A stretch of DNA of 64,000 nucleotides from Neptuniibacter victor (GTDB taxonomy: Bacteria > Pseudomonadota > Gammaproteobacteria > Pseudomonadales > Balneatricaceae): the NCBI GenBank assembly GCA_027943745.1, contig AP025763.1:3596001-3660000 (forward strand). The letters run 5' to 3'. A program made the position numbers and the translations under genes. Under the pieces are notes generated by a model. It saw nothing but the letters and a program-made list of their open reading frames with translations. It was not told where the DNA came from and made no database searches. Below are positions 44,962 to 54,573 of this stretch, piece by piece (within the stretch, counting starts at the first letter, position 1; each line of letters begins with the position of its first letter).

Positions 44962-46319
44962 ATGTAAAATCCCCCCTGCGCTCTCTGCAGGGGCGTCTCC
45001 TTATAGCGTCAGCACTCATTTTGCCGATAGTACTGCTTATCGCAGGTCTTGCGCTAAGTAAAGCTTATAACTACAGCTTAGAAAACGCGGTGAAAGATCG
45101 ATTACAGCTACAAGTCTATCTATTGTTAGGCGCAGTTGAATTAAGAGAGGATCACATCCTCTTTCCTGAGCGCCTTCAGGAGCCTCGTTATGAGCAGATA
45201 AATTCAGGATTATACGCGGCGATTCATGATCAAAAGGGTAATCTTCTATGGCGCTCCCTATCCTCAATTTTACTTGATGACCCTCAACTCTCCGAGGTAA
45301 TTAATCTGGGTGGCATCACAACCGGCGAACCATTATTCGAGCATATTCCTGACGCCAATATTTTTAGGTTCCAGCTCCGAATTTTATGGGAAGCAAAAGG
45401 TAAAGAGCACTCTTTTCTCTTTACCGTGATGGAATCGAATGAACTCGTTAGCCGCGATATCAACGCTTACGAACAGCAACTCATCGTCTGGTTAGGTATT
45501 ATTTTCCTTGTTGCGCTACTCGCTCAAACACTTATTTTAAGCTGGGGCCTAACCCCTCTTCGACGGTTAGCCCGTGACCTTAAAGCAATTGAATCGGGCA
45601 CGGCTGAAAAACTCAGCGGAACATACCCAGATGAAGTAGAACCCGTGACTGAGAACTTAAACGAGCTCATTGAAAGCGAACGTAAACAGCGTGAACGTTA
45701 CCGCAATACGTTAGGCGATTTAGCACATAGCTTAAAAACACCGTTGGCCGTGATGCGAGGAGCCGAGCTTGAAGAACATGAGTTATATAGCTACCAATCA
45801 CTTGTTAGTGAACAAGTAGAGCGCATGAACCAAATCGTGCAATATCAGCTTAGTCGCGCGGTCAAAAGCCAAAGCAAACCTTTAGGAAAGTCAGTTGCCG
45901 TTACCCCTATCATTGAGCGTATGCTAAATGCGTTAAGTAAAGTTTATAGAAACAAAGGGGTAATAACAGAAGTTAATCTAGCGCCCGAGTTACTTTTTTA
46001 TGGCGATGAACGTGACCTAATGGAAGTATTAGGCAATGTAATGGAGAACGCCTTCAAATACGGCCATAGCCAAGTAAAAGTAAATGGAACCCATAAAAAC
46101 GGCGAGTTGAACCTATCCATATGTGATGATGGGCCTGGAGTAACACCTGACATGCGAAAAGTCATCTTACAGCGCGGAGCCCGGCTAGACACATCAATTC
46201 AAGGACAAGGGATAGGCCTCTCAGTAGCAACCGATATTATCAGCAGCTACCAAGGAGAGATTGAAGTAACAGATTCTCCTTTAGGAGGTACCTGCTTTAT
46301 CATCAATTTTCCAAGCTAG
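44958..46319 (+). CDS. Sensor histidine kinase (PhoQ-like)
   Basis: 453 residues. TM1 is at about 14-34 and a periplasmic sensor at about 36-170. TM2 is at about 178-198 and is followed by a HAMP region. The H-box is GDLAHSLKTPLAV with the phosphoacceptor His. The ATPase domain has N-box ENAFKYG and DDGPGV, GQGIGLSVA. The sensor is not clearly a PhoQ acidic patch. It starts with a GTG overlapping the regulator stop and is convergent with argA. Confidence 0.92.
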   Translation: MNVKSPLRSLQGRLLIASALILPIVLLIAGLALSKAYNYSLENAVKDRLQLQVYLLLGAVELREDHILFPERLQEPRYEQINSGLYAAIHDQKGNLLWRSLSSILLDDPQLSEVINLGGITTGEPLFEHIPDANIFRFQLRILWEAKGKEHSFLFTVMESNELVSRDINAYEQQLIVWLGIIFLVALLAQTLILSWGLTPLRRLARDLKAIESGTAEKLSGTYPDEVEPVTENLNELIESERKQRERYRNTLGDLAHSLKTPLAVMRGAELEEHELYSYQSLVSEQVERMNQIVQYQLSRAVKSQSKPLGKSVAVTPIIERMLNALSKVYRNKGVITEVNLAPELLFYGDERDLMEVLGNVMENAFKYGHSQVKVNGTHKNGELNLSICDDGPGVTPDMRKVILQRGARLDTSIQGQGIGLSVATDIISSYQGEIEVTDSPLGGTCFIINFPS

Positions 46320-46344
46320 CATTCAGAAAAACAGGTTTATCCGC

Positions 46345-47691
46345 TTAATCAGCGGACAGATCTCGTGTGAATACTTTTGAGTTACGTTGTAGATTAAAGA
46401 ACGCTTTTTTCTCGTTAGGCAAGGTTTCGACATCGCTTTCACAAAAACCACGCTCGATAAACCAATGGGCCGTTTTAGTCGTCAATACAAAAAGCTGCTT
46501 TAAACCCTGCTGACGCGCCCTTTCTTCTATCGCTTGCAGTAGCTCATCACCTCTCGCGCCCCCTTTATATTCTGCAGAAACGACAACACAAGCCAGCTCG
46601 CCAACAGACTCCTGCATAAAGGGATAAAGCGCGGCGCACCCAATAACTACACCATCTCGTTCAATTAAGGTAAATCGATCGATCTCATTTTCGAGCACTT
46701 CTCGGGAACGACGCACTAAAGTGCCATCTCGCTCTAAAGGCTGGATTAGTTCTAACACGGCACCGACATCTTCAACGGTGGCTTGGCGAAGTTGTTCATA
46801 AGACTCGGGCAACACCATCGTTCCAGAACCATCACGTGTAAACAGCTCCGCAAGCAGCGCACCATCCTCCTTGTAACTAACAAGGTGACAACGCTGAACC
46901 CCCTTTCTACAAGCATTCACGGCAGCCTCGATATGACGAGACAATTCGGTGTGGGGCTGATCAGCATCCTCTAAGGATGCTAAATACTGCCCAACTAGAC
47001 GCTCTGCCTTTCGAGTCAGCAATTCACTTCTAAGCTGCCCAGAACTATCAAGTACCCCCTTATCAGCGCCAAACAACACAAGCTTATCGGCATCCACCGA
47101 TGCTGCGGCACACGTAGCTACATCTTCTACCGACAGATTAAATAGCTCTCCAGTCGGCGAATAACCAAGGTGCGAGAGTAAAACGATATTGCCGTCATCC
47201 AACTGCTGCGCTATTGCATCCGCATCTAATCGCCGTACTTCACCGGTATGCGCCATATCCACGCCATCAAGCACACCCACAGGTTTAGCGGTAACAAAGT
47301 TGCCCGAAACCACTTTAATGCGTGAACCTGCCATGGGAGTATTAGGCAAACCCAACGATAAACGCGCTTCAATTTCTGCACGTACGATCGCTGAAGCTTC
47401 TATCACACAAGTTAACGTATCTTGATCGGTAACGCGCAGGTGATGGTGCAGCTGAGACGTTATCTGCTTCAGCTGTAAACGCTCATTAATTTGCGGGCGA
47501 GATCCATGCACAAGGATCAACCGAACACCTAAGCTATTGAGTAATGCAATATCGTGTACGATATTGGCAAAATTAGCATGCGCCACAGCTTCACCACTTA
47601 GCATCAATACAAACGTGTTGCCACGATGAGCATTGATATAGGGAGAAGAATGGCGAAACCAATTGACGTATTGTTTAGTATCGTCGTTCAC
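46345..47691 (-). CDS. argA: N-acetylglutamate synthase ArgA
   Basis: The first step of arginine synthesis. 448 residues: an N-terminal amino-acid-kinase-like domain that binds arginine for feedback (about 20-290; LVHGSRPQI, LLSHLGYSPTGE) and a C-terminal GNAT domain (about 305-440; acetyl-CoA site in EYKGGARGDELL). Length matches Pseudomonas and E. coli ArgA. The start is GTG. It lies 6 bp after argE. Confidence 0.95.
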   Translation of the reverse strand: MNDDTKQYVNWFRHSSPYINAHRGNTFVLMLSGEAVAHANFANIVHDIALLNSLGVRLILVHGSRPQINERLQLKQITSQLHHHLRVTDQDTLTCVIEASAIVRAEIEARLSLGLPNTPMAGSRIKVVSGNFVTAKPVGVLDGVDMAHTGEVRRLDADAIAQQLDDGNIVLLSHLGYSPTGELFNLSVEDVATCAAASVDADKLVLFGADKGVLDSSGQLRSELLTRKAERLVGQYLASLEDADQPHTELSRHIEAAVNACRKGVQRCHLVSYKEDGALLAELFTRDGSGTMVLPESYEQLRQATVEDVGAVLELIQPLERDGTLVRRSREVLENEIDRFTLIERDGVVIGCAALYPFMQESVGELACVVVSAEYKGGARGDELLQAIEERARQQGLKQLFVLTTKTAHWFIERGFCESDVETLPNEKKAFFNLQRNSKVFTRDLSAD

Positions 47692-47697
47692 GGCAGT

Positions 47698-48849
47698 CTA
47701 CAAACAGTATTGAGAGATCATTTTTTCTAGTATGGCTACTGTAGGCTTTATCTGATCAAAAGCCAAATACTCATCCGGTTGATGGGCCTGATCAATCGAA
47801 CCTGGCCCCATAACAATTGTATCCATTCCTAACTCTTGCATGAACGGTGCCTCTGTTCCAAACGCCACCGTTTCAGCTTGATAGCCGGTAAGCTTTTCAG
47901 CGGTACGCACTAGATCAGAATCACGCATATTGGCAAACGCAGGAATTCCTGGGAATAAAGCCTCTGTGGTAATAGCGACACCGAACTTATCGGACAAAGG
48001 AGCCAATCGACGACTCACATCCTCACGAAGATTATCTAAACTCATCCCAGGTAAAGGACGCAAATCATATTCCAGTTCGCACCGGCTACAAATACGATTA
48101 GGGTTATCTCCGCCGTGGATACAACCTAAATTAAGTGTAGGCTCAGAAATTCTAAAAGCGCTATTCTGATGGTTTTGTTTCATCTCATTTCGAAACGAAA
48201 CCAACTCAGACAAAACAGAATGCATCGCATCCAAAGCGTTAGCACCTAAGGAGGGATCTGAAGAGTGGCCTGCTTTACCTTCTATACGCACGGCTTCCAT
48301 CATCATCCCTTTATGCATATATACAGGTTTCATACCCGTAGGCTCACCAATAACCGCGTATCGCGCTTTCGGTTTCCCAGACGTTGCTAGCGCTCTCGCA
48401 CCACTCATTGAACTCTCTTCATCCGCGGTCGCAAGAATAATAAGAGGCTGCTTTAAAGTCTGATCTAAGAATTTTTTAGCCGCTTCAATCGCTATGGGGA
48501 AGAACCCCTTCATGTCACAAGTGCCTAGCCCATAAAAACGATTATCTTTCTCTAATAATTTAAAAGGATCACTTTGCCAACGTTCAGCATTATAGGGCAC
48601 CGTATCTGTATGACCTGACAAAACTAAACCGCCAGGGCCAGAACCTAAAGTAGCAATTAAATTCGCTTTCCCTGGATGCCCTTCCACTGGAATAATCTCT
48701 GTGCGGAATCCTAAATGAGAAAGCCAACCCTCCAGCAACTCCACTACCGGCAAGTTACTCTGATCCCAATCCGCCTGAGTGCAGCTAACTGATGGTGTCG
48801 CTATAAGTTCGGACAACATCGCAACTAAATCGGGACATCTGTTAGACAT
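47698..48849 (-). CDS. argE: Acetylornithine deacetylase
   Basis: A zinc M20 peptidase-family enzyme that removes acetyl from N-acetylornithine. 383 residues with metal-site motifs SGHTDTVPYN (His80 region), GTCDMKGFF (Asp bridging) and ADEESSMSGA (Glu-Glu). The C-terminal metal His is in HQPDEYL. It is the first gene of the argE-argA pair. Confidence 0.94.
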   Translation of the reverse strand: MSNRCPDLVAMLSELIATPSVSCTQADWDQSNLPVVELLEGWLSHLGFRTEIIPVEGHPGKANLIATLGSGPGGLVLSGHTDTVPYNAERWQSDPFKLLEKDNRFYGLGTCDMKGFFPIAIEAAKKFLDQTLKQPLIILATADEESSMSGARALATSGKPKARYAVIGEPTGMKPVYMHKGMMMEAVRIEGKAGHSSDPSLGANALDAMHSVLSELVSFRNEMKQNHQNSAFRISEPTLNLGCIHGGDNPNRICSRCELEYDLRPLPGMSLDNLREDVSRRLAPLSDKFGVAITTEALFPGIPAFANMRDSDLVRTAEKLTGYQAETVAFGTEAPFMQELGMDTIVMGPGSIDQAHQPDEYLAFDQIKPTVAILEKMISQYCL

Positions 48850-49054
48850 TACTTACTCCTAAGAGGGCTTATTCATCACTATTGTGGCGGGTTTATAGCA
48901 GGAGGTCCATTTTACGTACTGAGCCAATGCTTAGATAGAGTTTTCCCTCAAAAGCTGAGGTAGACTAACGCTATAAATGGACAACATTGAATTTACAGCA
49001 ATCGGTAAAAACAATAAAAGATAAACACCCATTGCTTAGCACCGAGAGAAAGAG

Positions 49055-50188
49055 ATGTCATTGGAAGTAGAGTTAAAACTAACGCTTAGCCCCCACCACG
49101 TTGAGTCCCTAAAACGCCAACCGCTATTTCGCTCCGAGCAGATCCGTGAATTAGGATCGCAACAATTGGGCAACACATATTACGATACGCCGGAACAACT
49201 TCTTACTCAGCACCGTGTTGCTCTGCGTATCAGAAAAAAAGGCGAGCAATTAATCCAAACGCTAAAAAGTAGCGGCATATCGGAAGCAGGGCTACATAGT
49301 CGGAAGGAATGGGAATGGTTAGTTCAAAAACCCGAGCTTAACTATGAACTACTCAAACAAGCAGAGTGGCCAAAATCGCTAGATTGTGCAGCGATCGAAG
49401 AAACAATAGCGCCCGTTTTCAGTACTGATTTCAACCGCACCACCTGGATTTTAGACACTATCGATAGCAAAGGGGAAGAGCTCAAAGCAGAAATAGCCTT
49501 AGATCAGGGCAAGGTCCTCGCGCATGGCTTAGAAGACCCTATTTGCGAATTAGAAATTGAGCTTCTCCACGGTGATGCAAGTGAACTGGTTAAATTTGCA
49601 CTTGAACTGGCAAAACACGTCCCACTATATATCAGTGATATTAGTAAAGCGGAACGTGGGTACCGCTTGTTAGAGCCCTCTGCTTATTCGACAAAGCGTC
49701 AGATCCCAGAGTTCAATGCATCCACAACACTGGAGCAAGCATTTATTGAACTGCTTAAAAATGAACTCAGCCTGTGGCCTCGGTACTTTGAAGCTTGGCG
49801 TTTTACAAATAACTGGCAATATATTCCACTCGCCCTGGAATCATTACGGAATATTGGTGCGTTTTACGAAAGTTTTAGCGACGTAATTCCACCAGAACCA
49901 GACGGCCAATTGGACAAGCTACTGACAAAACTGATTCGCCAGTTAAGAGATATCGATGCCTGGAGAAGAACCGCATTATTATCAGGGGGCTTAAAAACTA
50001 ATAGCGGCAACGCTTGGATTGATGAGCAAGCTAAACGCGCATCCGCCCGAGCAGAAGTGTTACTGCAGACGGCTGAACCTGGCGTTCTGGCACTACTTAT
50101 TTCTGAGCAAATCATTGAAAAGTCATGGCGCCGACGATGGACCGAGCAACATCAAGCACTTGCTAGCAACTGTCTATTAGAATCATGA
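49055..50188 (+). CDS. ygiF: CYTH-CHAD inorganic triphosphatase (YgiF-like)
   Basis: 377 residues. The CYTH domain (1-~200) has the ExExK signature (EVELKL at 4-9) and the ELEIEL strand; it hydrolyses tripolyphosphate. A helical CHAD domain follows (~215-370). E. coli YgiF is somewhat longer (433). It precedes glnE, as in E. coli. The gap to argE (205 bp) contains both divergent promoters. Confidence 0.9.
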   Translation: MSLEVELKLTLSPHHVESLKRQPLFRSEQIRELGSQQLGNTYYDTPEQLLTQHRVALRIRKKGEQLIQTLKSSGISEAGLHSRKEWEWLVQKPELNYELLKQAEWPKSLDCAAIEETIAPVFSTDFNRTTWILDTIDSKGEELKAEIALDQGKVLAHGLEDPICELEIELLHGDASELVKFALELAKHVPLYISDISKAERGYRLLEPSAYSTKRQIPEFNASTTLEQAFIELLKNELSLWPRYFEAWRFTNNWQYIPLALESLRNIGAFYESFSDVIPPEPDGQLDKLLTKLIRQLRDIDAWRRTALLSGGLKTNSGNAWIDEQAKRASARAEVLLQTAEPGVLALLISEQIIEKSWRRRWTEQHQALASNCLLES

Positions 50189-50258
50189 TAGATATCAGGA
50201 AGCTGTATAAAAGACACTGTTAATATTCAAGGATTACTTTTCAGGAGAACAATCCCCC

Positions 50259-53153
50259 ATGCTTAAGCCAAACATGGATCTGCTACCCGAAGCACTTCAG
50301 CCGGTGCTACAACAAAACTGGGACCTTGTTGCCCCCGTTTTAGAACAAGTCTCTGAACTGCCCGCGCATTTCACTGATGACTTAACACGCGTATTAACGG
50401 GCAGTACGTTTGTGGCAGAACAGATGGGCCGCGATTCTGAAATGCTACCTAGTTTGCTATCGACTGGGGATCTGTATAGGGAATACAGTGCAGATCAATA
50501 TAACCTTCAGTTACAACAATTATTTGCCCATGTTGAAAGCGAAGAACAGCTGCACAAAGCGGTCCGTCGCTTCAGGCAGCGAGAACAAGTACGCCTTATC
50601 TGGCGTGACCTCACTCGACAGAGCGATATGCGCAGAACAACGCTGGAACTTTCATGGTTAGCCGATGCATGCGTCGAGCAGACCATGGAATGGCTGTATC
50701 TTCAAGGTTGCGAACGTTGGGGAACACCGTACGGCCGTTACAGTAAAAAACAACAGCGTATGGTTGTCCTCGGTATGGGTAAGCTCGGCGCAAACGAACT
50801 TAACCTATCTTCCGATATTGATCTTATTTTTGTTTACCCCGAAAACGGCGAAACCGAGGGCGGCAAAAAATGTCTAGAAAACCAAGATTTCTTTATTCGC
50901 CTCGGTAAAAAATTAATTCAAGCGTTAGACAATACAACGATCGACGGTTTTGTTTTCCGGGTAGACATGCGCCTGCGCCCATTTGGCTCTGCCGGTCCTC
51001 TAGCTATTAGCTTTGATGCAATGGAAGGCTACTACCAGGAACATGGCCGAGAGTGGGAACGCTACGCGATGATCAAAGCGCGCGTCATGGCCGGTGACAA
51101 AGAGGCTGGAGATGAATTAATGAACATCTTACGCCCCTTCGTCTATCGCAAATACATCGATTTCAGCGCGTTCGATTCCCTCCGGGAAATGAAAGATATG
51201 ATCAGCCGTGAGGTTCGACGCAAAGGCTTAAACAGCAATGTAAAATTAGGCTCTGGCGGTATCCGAGAAGTTGAGTTTATAGCCCAAGTTTTCCAGCTCC
51301 TTCGTGGTGGACGAGATTCCAGGCTACAACAGCGCGAACTATGCAAAGTGCTGCCCCTTCTACCCGATGCCGTAGGCATGCCACAGCTCGCATCTGATGA
51401 ATTGATGCAAGCGTATGAATTTCTTCGTAACACTGAGCATGCCATTCAAGCCGTTGCTGACAAACAAACCCAAGAGCTACCCACAACAGACGTAGAACAA
51501 CTGCGTCTTGCCTTTAGCATGGGGTTTGCCTCTTGGACTGAATTTGAACAATCGCTTGAGCAGTACAGAGCCAATGTCCGCACACACTTTGCTGATCTGA
51601 TCGCTCCCTGTGAAGAGCAAACAGCGAATGACGAGTCACCGGATCAAGACACGTGGCTTTCCTTATGGAAAGACGAACTCAGTAGCGAACAAGCGGTTTC
51701 AATCCTATCGCAACAAGGATTTGATGACCCGAGTAGAGCATGGGAGCTGATTGACACTTTACGCCAGTCAAGAACAGTGCAGATGCTACAACAGATAGCT
51801 CAAGAGCGTTTATTGCTGGTTTTACCTGCACTCTTTCGCGAAGTTGTTGATACTGAGAACGCAACAGAAACCTTAAGCCGCGTTCTAGAACTGATCCAGG
51901 CAATTCTGCGTCGTTCAGCCTATCTAGTGTTACTCGCTGAAAACCCAATCGCGCTGCAACAATTGGTAAAACTTTGCTCTGCCTCTAACTGGTTTTCAGA
52001 AAAATTAAAGAAACAGCCCATACTGCTCGATGAACTCATCGATCAAAACACGCTTTACTCTCCGCCAAATAAAGAACAGTTAAATAGTGAGCTTCGCCAG
52101 CAACTGCTCCGTATTCCCGAAGAAGATACTGAACAGCTAATGGATGCATTGCGTTACTTTAAGAACGCCCATGTTTTAAAAGTAGCGGCATCTGAAATAA
52201 CCGGCGCTCTCCCCCTAATGAAAGTGAGTGATTATCTAACCTGGACCGCTGAAGTTATTTTGGAAGCCGTTGTAGATATCGCATGGAAGCTCATGACCGA
52301 GAAACACGGCTCTCCCCAGAAGCAAGCTGGCGTGCCTTGTAATCCGGACTTCATCGTTCTTGGGTATGGAAAAATGGGCGGGATAGAGCTCTCTTATGGC
52401 TCAGATCTAGACCTCGTGTTTATTCATGATTCTGATCCAAACCTATTCACCGATGGTGATAAGCAGATTGCTAACTCTGTATTTTTTACCCGTCTAGGGC
52501 AAAAAATCATCCATATCCTCAATACTTTTACAACCTCAGGCCAACTTTATGAAGTGGATATGCGCCTACGCCCATCGGGCAACTCCGGTCTGCTAGTGAG
52601 TTCGTTAAAAGCTTTTTCTGATTATCAGCATAAAGAAGCCTGGACATGGGAGCACCAAGCACTTGTTCGGGCGAGAGTCGTCGCGGGGGATGCTGACCTT
52701 AAAACACGCTTTGAAAGTGTGCGAGCCGATATCCTTGAACTGAACAGAGAGCCTGCGAAATTGCTCGAAGAAGTATCAGAGATGCGTGAAAAAATGCGTC
52801 AACATCTGGGCAGTAAAAACAGTGAAAACGAAGAGAACCCCGTATTCCACTTAAAACATGACCGTGGCGGCATCGTTGATATTGAGTTTTTAGTACAGTA
52901 CCTCGTATTAAAAAATGCTCACCAATCCCCTGATCTGTATGAGTTTACCGATAACATTCGCATACTTGACGCTGCTGAGCACGCCAAACTTTTAGATACA
53001 GCTGACGCTGAAGCCCTTAGAGAAGCGTATAAAACTTATCGTGCGGTCGGGCATAAACAAACAATGCAAGATCTGTCAGGAACAGTGTCTGCCTCTGAAA
53101 TGACTGACACCCGAGAAAAAATTGCTGCCATATGGCATAAAACAATGAGTTAA
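50259..53153 (+). CDS. glnE: Bifunctional glutamine synthetase adenylyltransferase/deadenylase
   Basis: Adenylylates or deadenylylates glutamine synthetase in response to PII state. 964 residues with two nucleotidyltransferase domains. The N-terminal deadenylylase carries GMGKLGANELNLSSDIDLIF (about 174). The C-terminal adenylylase carries GYGKMGGIELSYGSDLDLVF (about 705). PII-link segments lie in between. Length is normal (E. coli 946). Followed by a strong terminator. Confidence 0.96.
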   Translation: MLKPNMDLLPEALQPVLQQNWDLVAPVLEQVSELPAHFTDDLTRVLTGSTFVAEQMGRDSEMLPSLLSTGDLYREYSADQYNLQLQQLFAHVESEEQLHKAVRRFRQREQVRLIWRDLTRQSDMRRTTLELSWLADACVEQTMEWLYLQGCERWGTPYGRYSKKQQRMVVLGMGKLGANELNLSSDIDLIFVYPENGETEGGKKCLENQDFFIRLGKKLIQALDNTTIDGFVFRVDMRLRPFGSAGPLAISFDAMEGYYQEHGREWERYAMIKARVMAGDKEAGDELMNILRPFVYRKYIDFSAFDSLREMKDMISREVRRKGLNSNVKLGSGGIREVEFIAQVFQLLRGGRDSRLQQRELCKVLPLLPDAVGMPQLASDELMQAYEFLRNTEHAIQAVADKQTQELPTTDVEQLRLAFSMGFASWTEFEQSLEQYRANVRTHFADLIAPCEEQTANDESPDQDTWLSLWKDELSSEQAVSILSQQGFDDPSRAWELIDTLRQSRTVQMLQQIAQERLLLVLPALFREVVDTENATETLSRVLELIQAILRRSAYLVLLAENPIALQQLVKLCSASNWFSEKLKKQPILLDELIDQNTLYSPPNKEQLNSELRQQLLRIPEEDTEQLMDALRYFKNAHVLKVAASEITGALPLMKVSDYLTWTAEVILEAVVDIAWKLMTEKHGSPQKQAGVPCNPDFIVLGYGKMGGIELSYGSDLDLVFIHDSDPNLFTDGDKQIANSVFFTRLGQKIIHILNTFTTSGQLYEVDMRLRPSGNSGLLVSSLKAFSDYQHKEAWTWEHQALVRARVVAGDADLKTRFESVRADILELNREPAKLLEEVSEMREKMRQHLGSKNSENEENPVFHLKHDRGGIVDIEFLVQYLVLKNAHQSPDLYEFTDNIRILDAAEHAKLLDTADAEALREAYKTYRAVGHKQTMQDLSGTVSASEMTDTREKIAAIWHKTMS

Positions 53154-53170
53154 CGATTCTTTCAAACACA

Positions 53171-53201
53171 AAAAAAGGCAGCTTCATTAGCTGCCTTTTT
53201 T
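53171..53201. terminator. Bidirectional terminator between glnE and ilvE
   Basis: A perfect 13-bp stem (53171-53183, 53189-53201) with a 5-base loop. A-run on one side and T-run on the other, so it serves both convergent genes. Confidence 0.92.
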
Positions 53202-53216
53202 AATCACTAAAAACCA

Positions 53217-54215
53217 TTAAACATCCGTTAGCCAGCCGTGCTTATCTTCCGACTTACCCCATTGAATATCGTTCAAAGCAGTACGTAGTTTCACCGTTGT
53301 CTCACCAATGCCACCATTACCGACTTGATGTTCTTTACCCTGATAAACCATAGTACCAACCGGCGCCAATACCGCAGCGGTTCCTGATAGCGCTGCTTCA
53401 CAACCCGGTTTAGCAATTCGTTCCAGCATCTCATCAACGCTTAATGTGCGCTCTGATACTTTCATACCTAGATCTGCTGCAATCGTTAGCACTGAATCAC
53501 GAGTAACACCATGTAAAAAGCTTTCATCCAACGAGCGAGTAATGACTTCATCACCGTCAATTAGCAAGAAATTCGCGGCGCCTGTTTCCTGAACATCACC
53601 GTTCGGGCAAAACAGTACTTGGTCAACATTGTGCTCAGCTTTAGCTTTCATTGTTGGTAACAATGCACTGGCATAGTTACCACCACTTTTAATCATGCCG
53701 TTATGCGGAGCACAACGCAGTCCATTATCTTCAACCAGTAAACGTAACGCACGATCGCCCCCGGCAAAATAATCACCCACAGGCGAAAGCAAAACGTAAA
53801 AGCATGCGGTATCAGAAGGTGCTGCGGCTTTACCTATAGCCGGTTCAGTACCAAACAGCGTTGGGCGGATATACATAGACCCTGGAGGAGCGGGCACATC
53901 AGCGGCAAACTTTTTAACTGTATCCAAAATCATTTGGGTTACAAATGCTTCATCTAATTCGGGTAATGCCAGTAAACGAGCACTTTGAGCCAATCGTGAA
54001 ACATTACGATCGATACGGAAAACTTTGATCGAACCATCTTCATGCCTAAACGCTTTCAAGCCTTCAAAGCACGTACTGGAATAATGTAAGGCATGTGCCC
54101 CTGGATGCAACTGAATGCTATCACTTGGGACCATTTCGACCGCACTCCAGCTTGAACCGTCAAACCAAGTGATTGACATTTCTGGCATAAAAACGGAGCC
54201 AAATGCAGTAGCCAT
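53217..54215 (-). CDS. ilvE: Branched-chain amino acid aminotransferase
   Basis: A PLP fold type IV transaminase for Val, Leu and Ile. 332 residues with the PLP lysine Lys176 in GMIKSGGNY, the HYSSTCFEGLKAFR segment and LLSPVGDYFAGG. The start ATG at 54215 is backed by AAGGAAGG; a longer frame upstream adds 23 unlikely residues. It is convergent with glnE, whereas in Pseudomonas glnE-ilvE-waaF-waaC are neighbours; here an eptA-like gene is interposed. Confidence 0.96.
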   Translation of the reverse strand: MATAFGSVFMPEMSITWFDGSSWSAVEMVPSDSIQLHPGAHALHYSSTCFEGLKAFRHEDGSIKVFRIDRNVSRLAQSARLLALPELDEAFVTQMILDTVKKFAADVPAPPGSMYIRPTLFGTEPAIGKAAAPSDTACFYVLLSPVGDYFAGGDRALRLLVEDNGLRCAPHNGMIKSGGNYASALLPTMKAKAEHNVDQVLFCPNGDVQETGAANFLLIDGDEVITRSLDESFLHGVTRDSVLTIAADLGMKVSERTLSVDEMLERIAKPGCEAALSGTAAVLAPVGTMVYQGKEHQVGNGGIGETTVKLRTALNDIQWGKSEDKHGWLTDV

Positions 54216-54573
54216 GATACCTTCCTTTATTATTCTGCTGTGCCAATTCACTCCACGTTGAGAATGCTGGCATATATGAAACAAGATGATGTGTACGAGT
54301 TAAGGGCTGATATTCTAATCGTCAAAACAACAAATTGGAATTACCTCTCGCCTTTACATCCTATCTTGCCGTAAAAAAACTGCACCACCAACCGAAAGAA
54401 TGCAAATTGGGCGTTTAAGATCAATTATTGTATGATTCTCGCCTAAAATTGCCTGATTGCTTCCACGAACCAACTTCCAATCAGCGCGAAAGTTATCGAC
54501 TTGTCACGCCAAACCCGTTTAGACCGACAAGTCTGCTTTTAGTATCGATAATAACCTCTAATTCTGGGTAACC
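54216..54573. other. Divergent intergenic region ilvE/eptA-like
   Basis: 358 bases without a gene. It should hold the divergent promoters of ilvE and the phosphoethanolamine transferase. I see AT-rich stretches but no convincing -35/-10 pair, PmrA-type half-sites (CTTAAG) or attenuator. Confidence 0.4.

Noticed and set aside
39376-53201. A mobile repeat shared by 39376-39397 and 53171-53201
   Set aside because: Both share a GGCAGC core but are ordinary terminators with different loops; they carry no terminal repeats or flanking target duplications.
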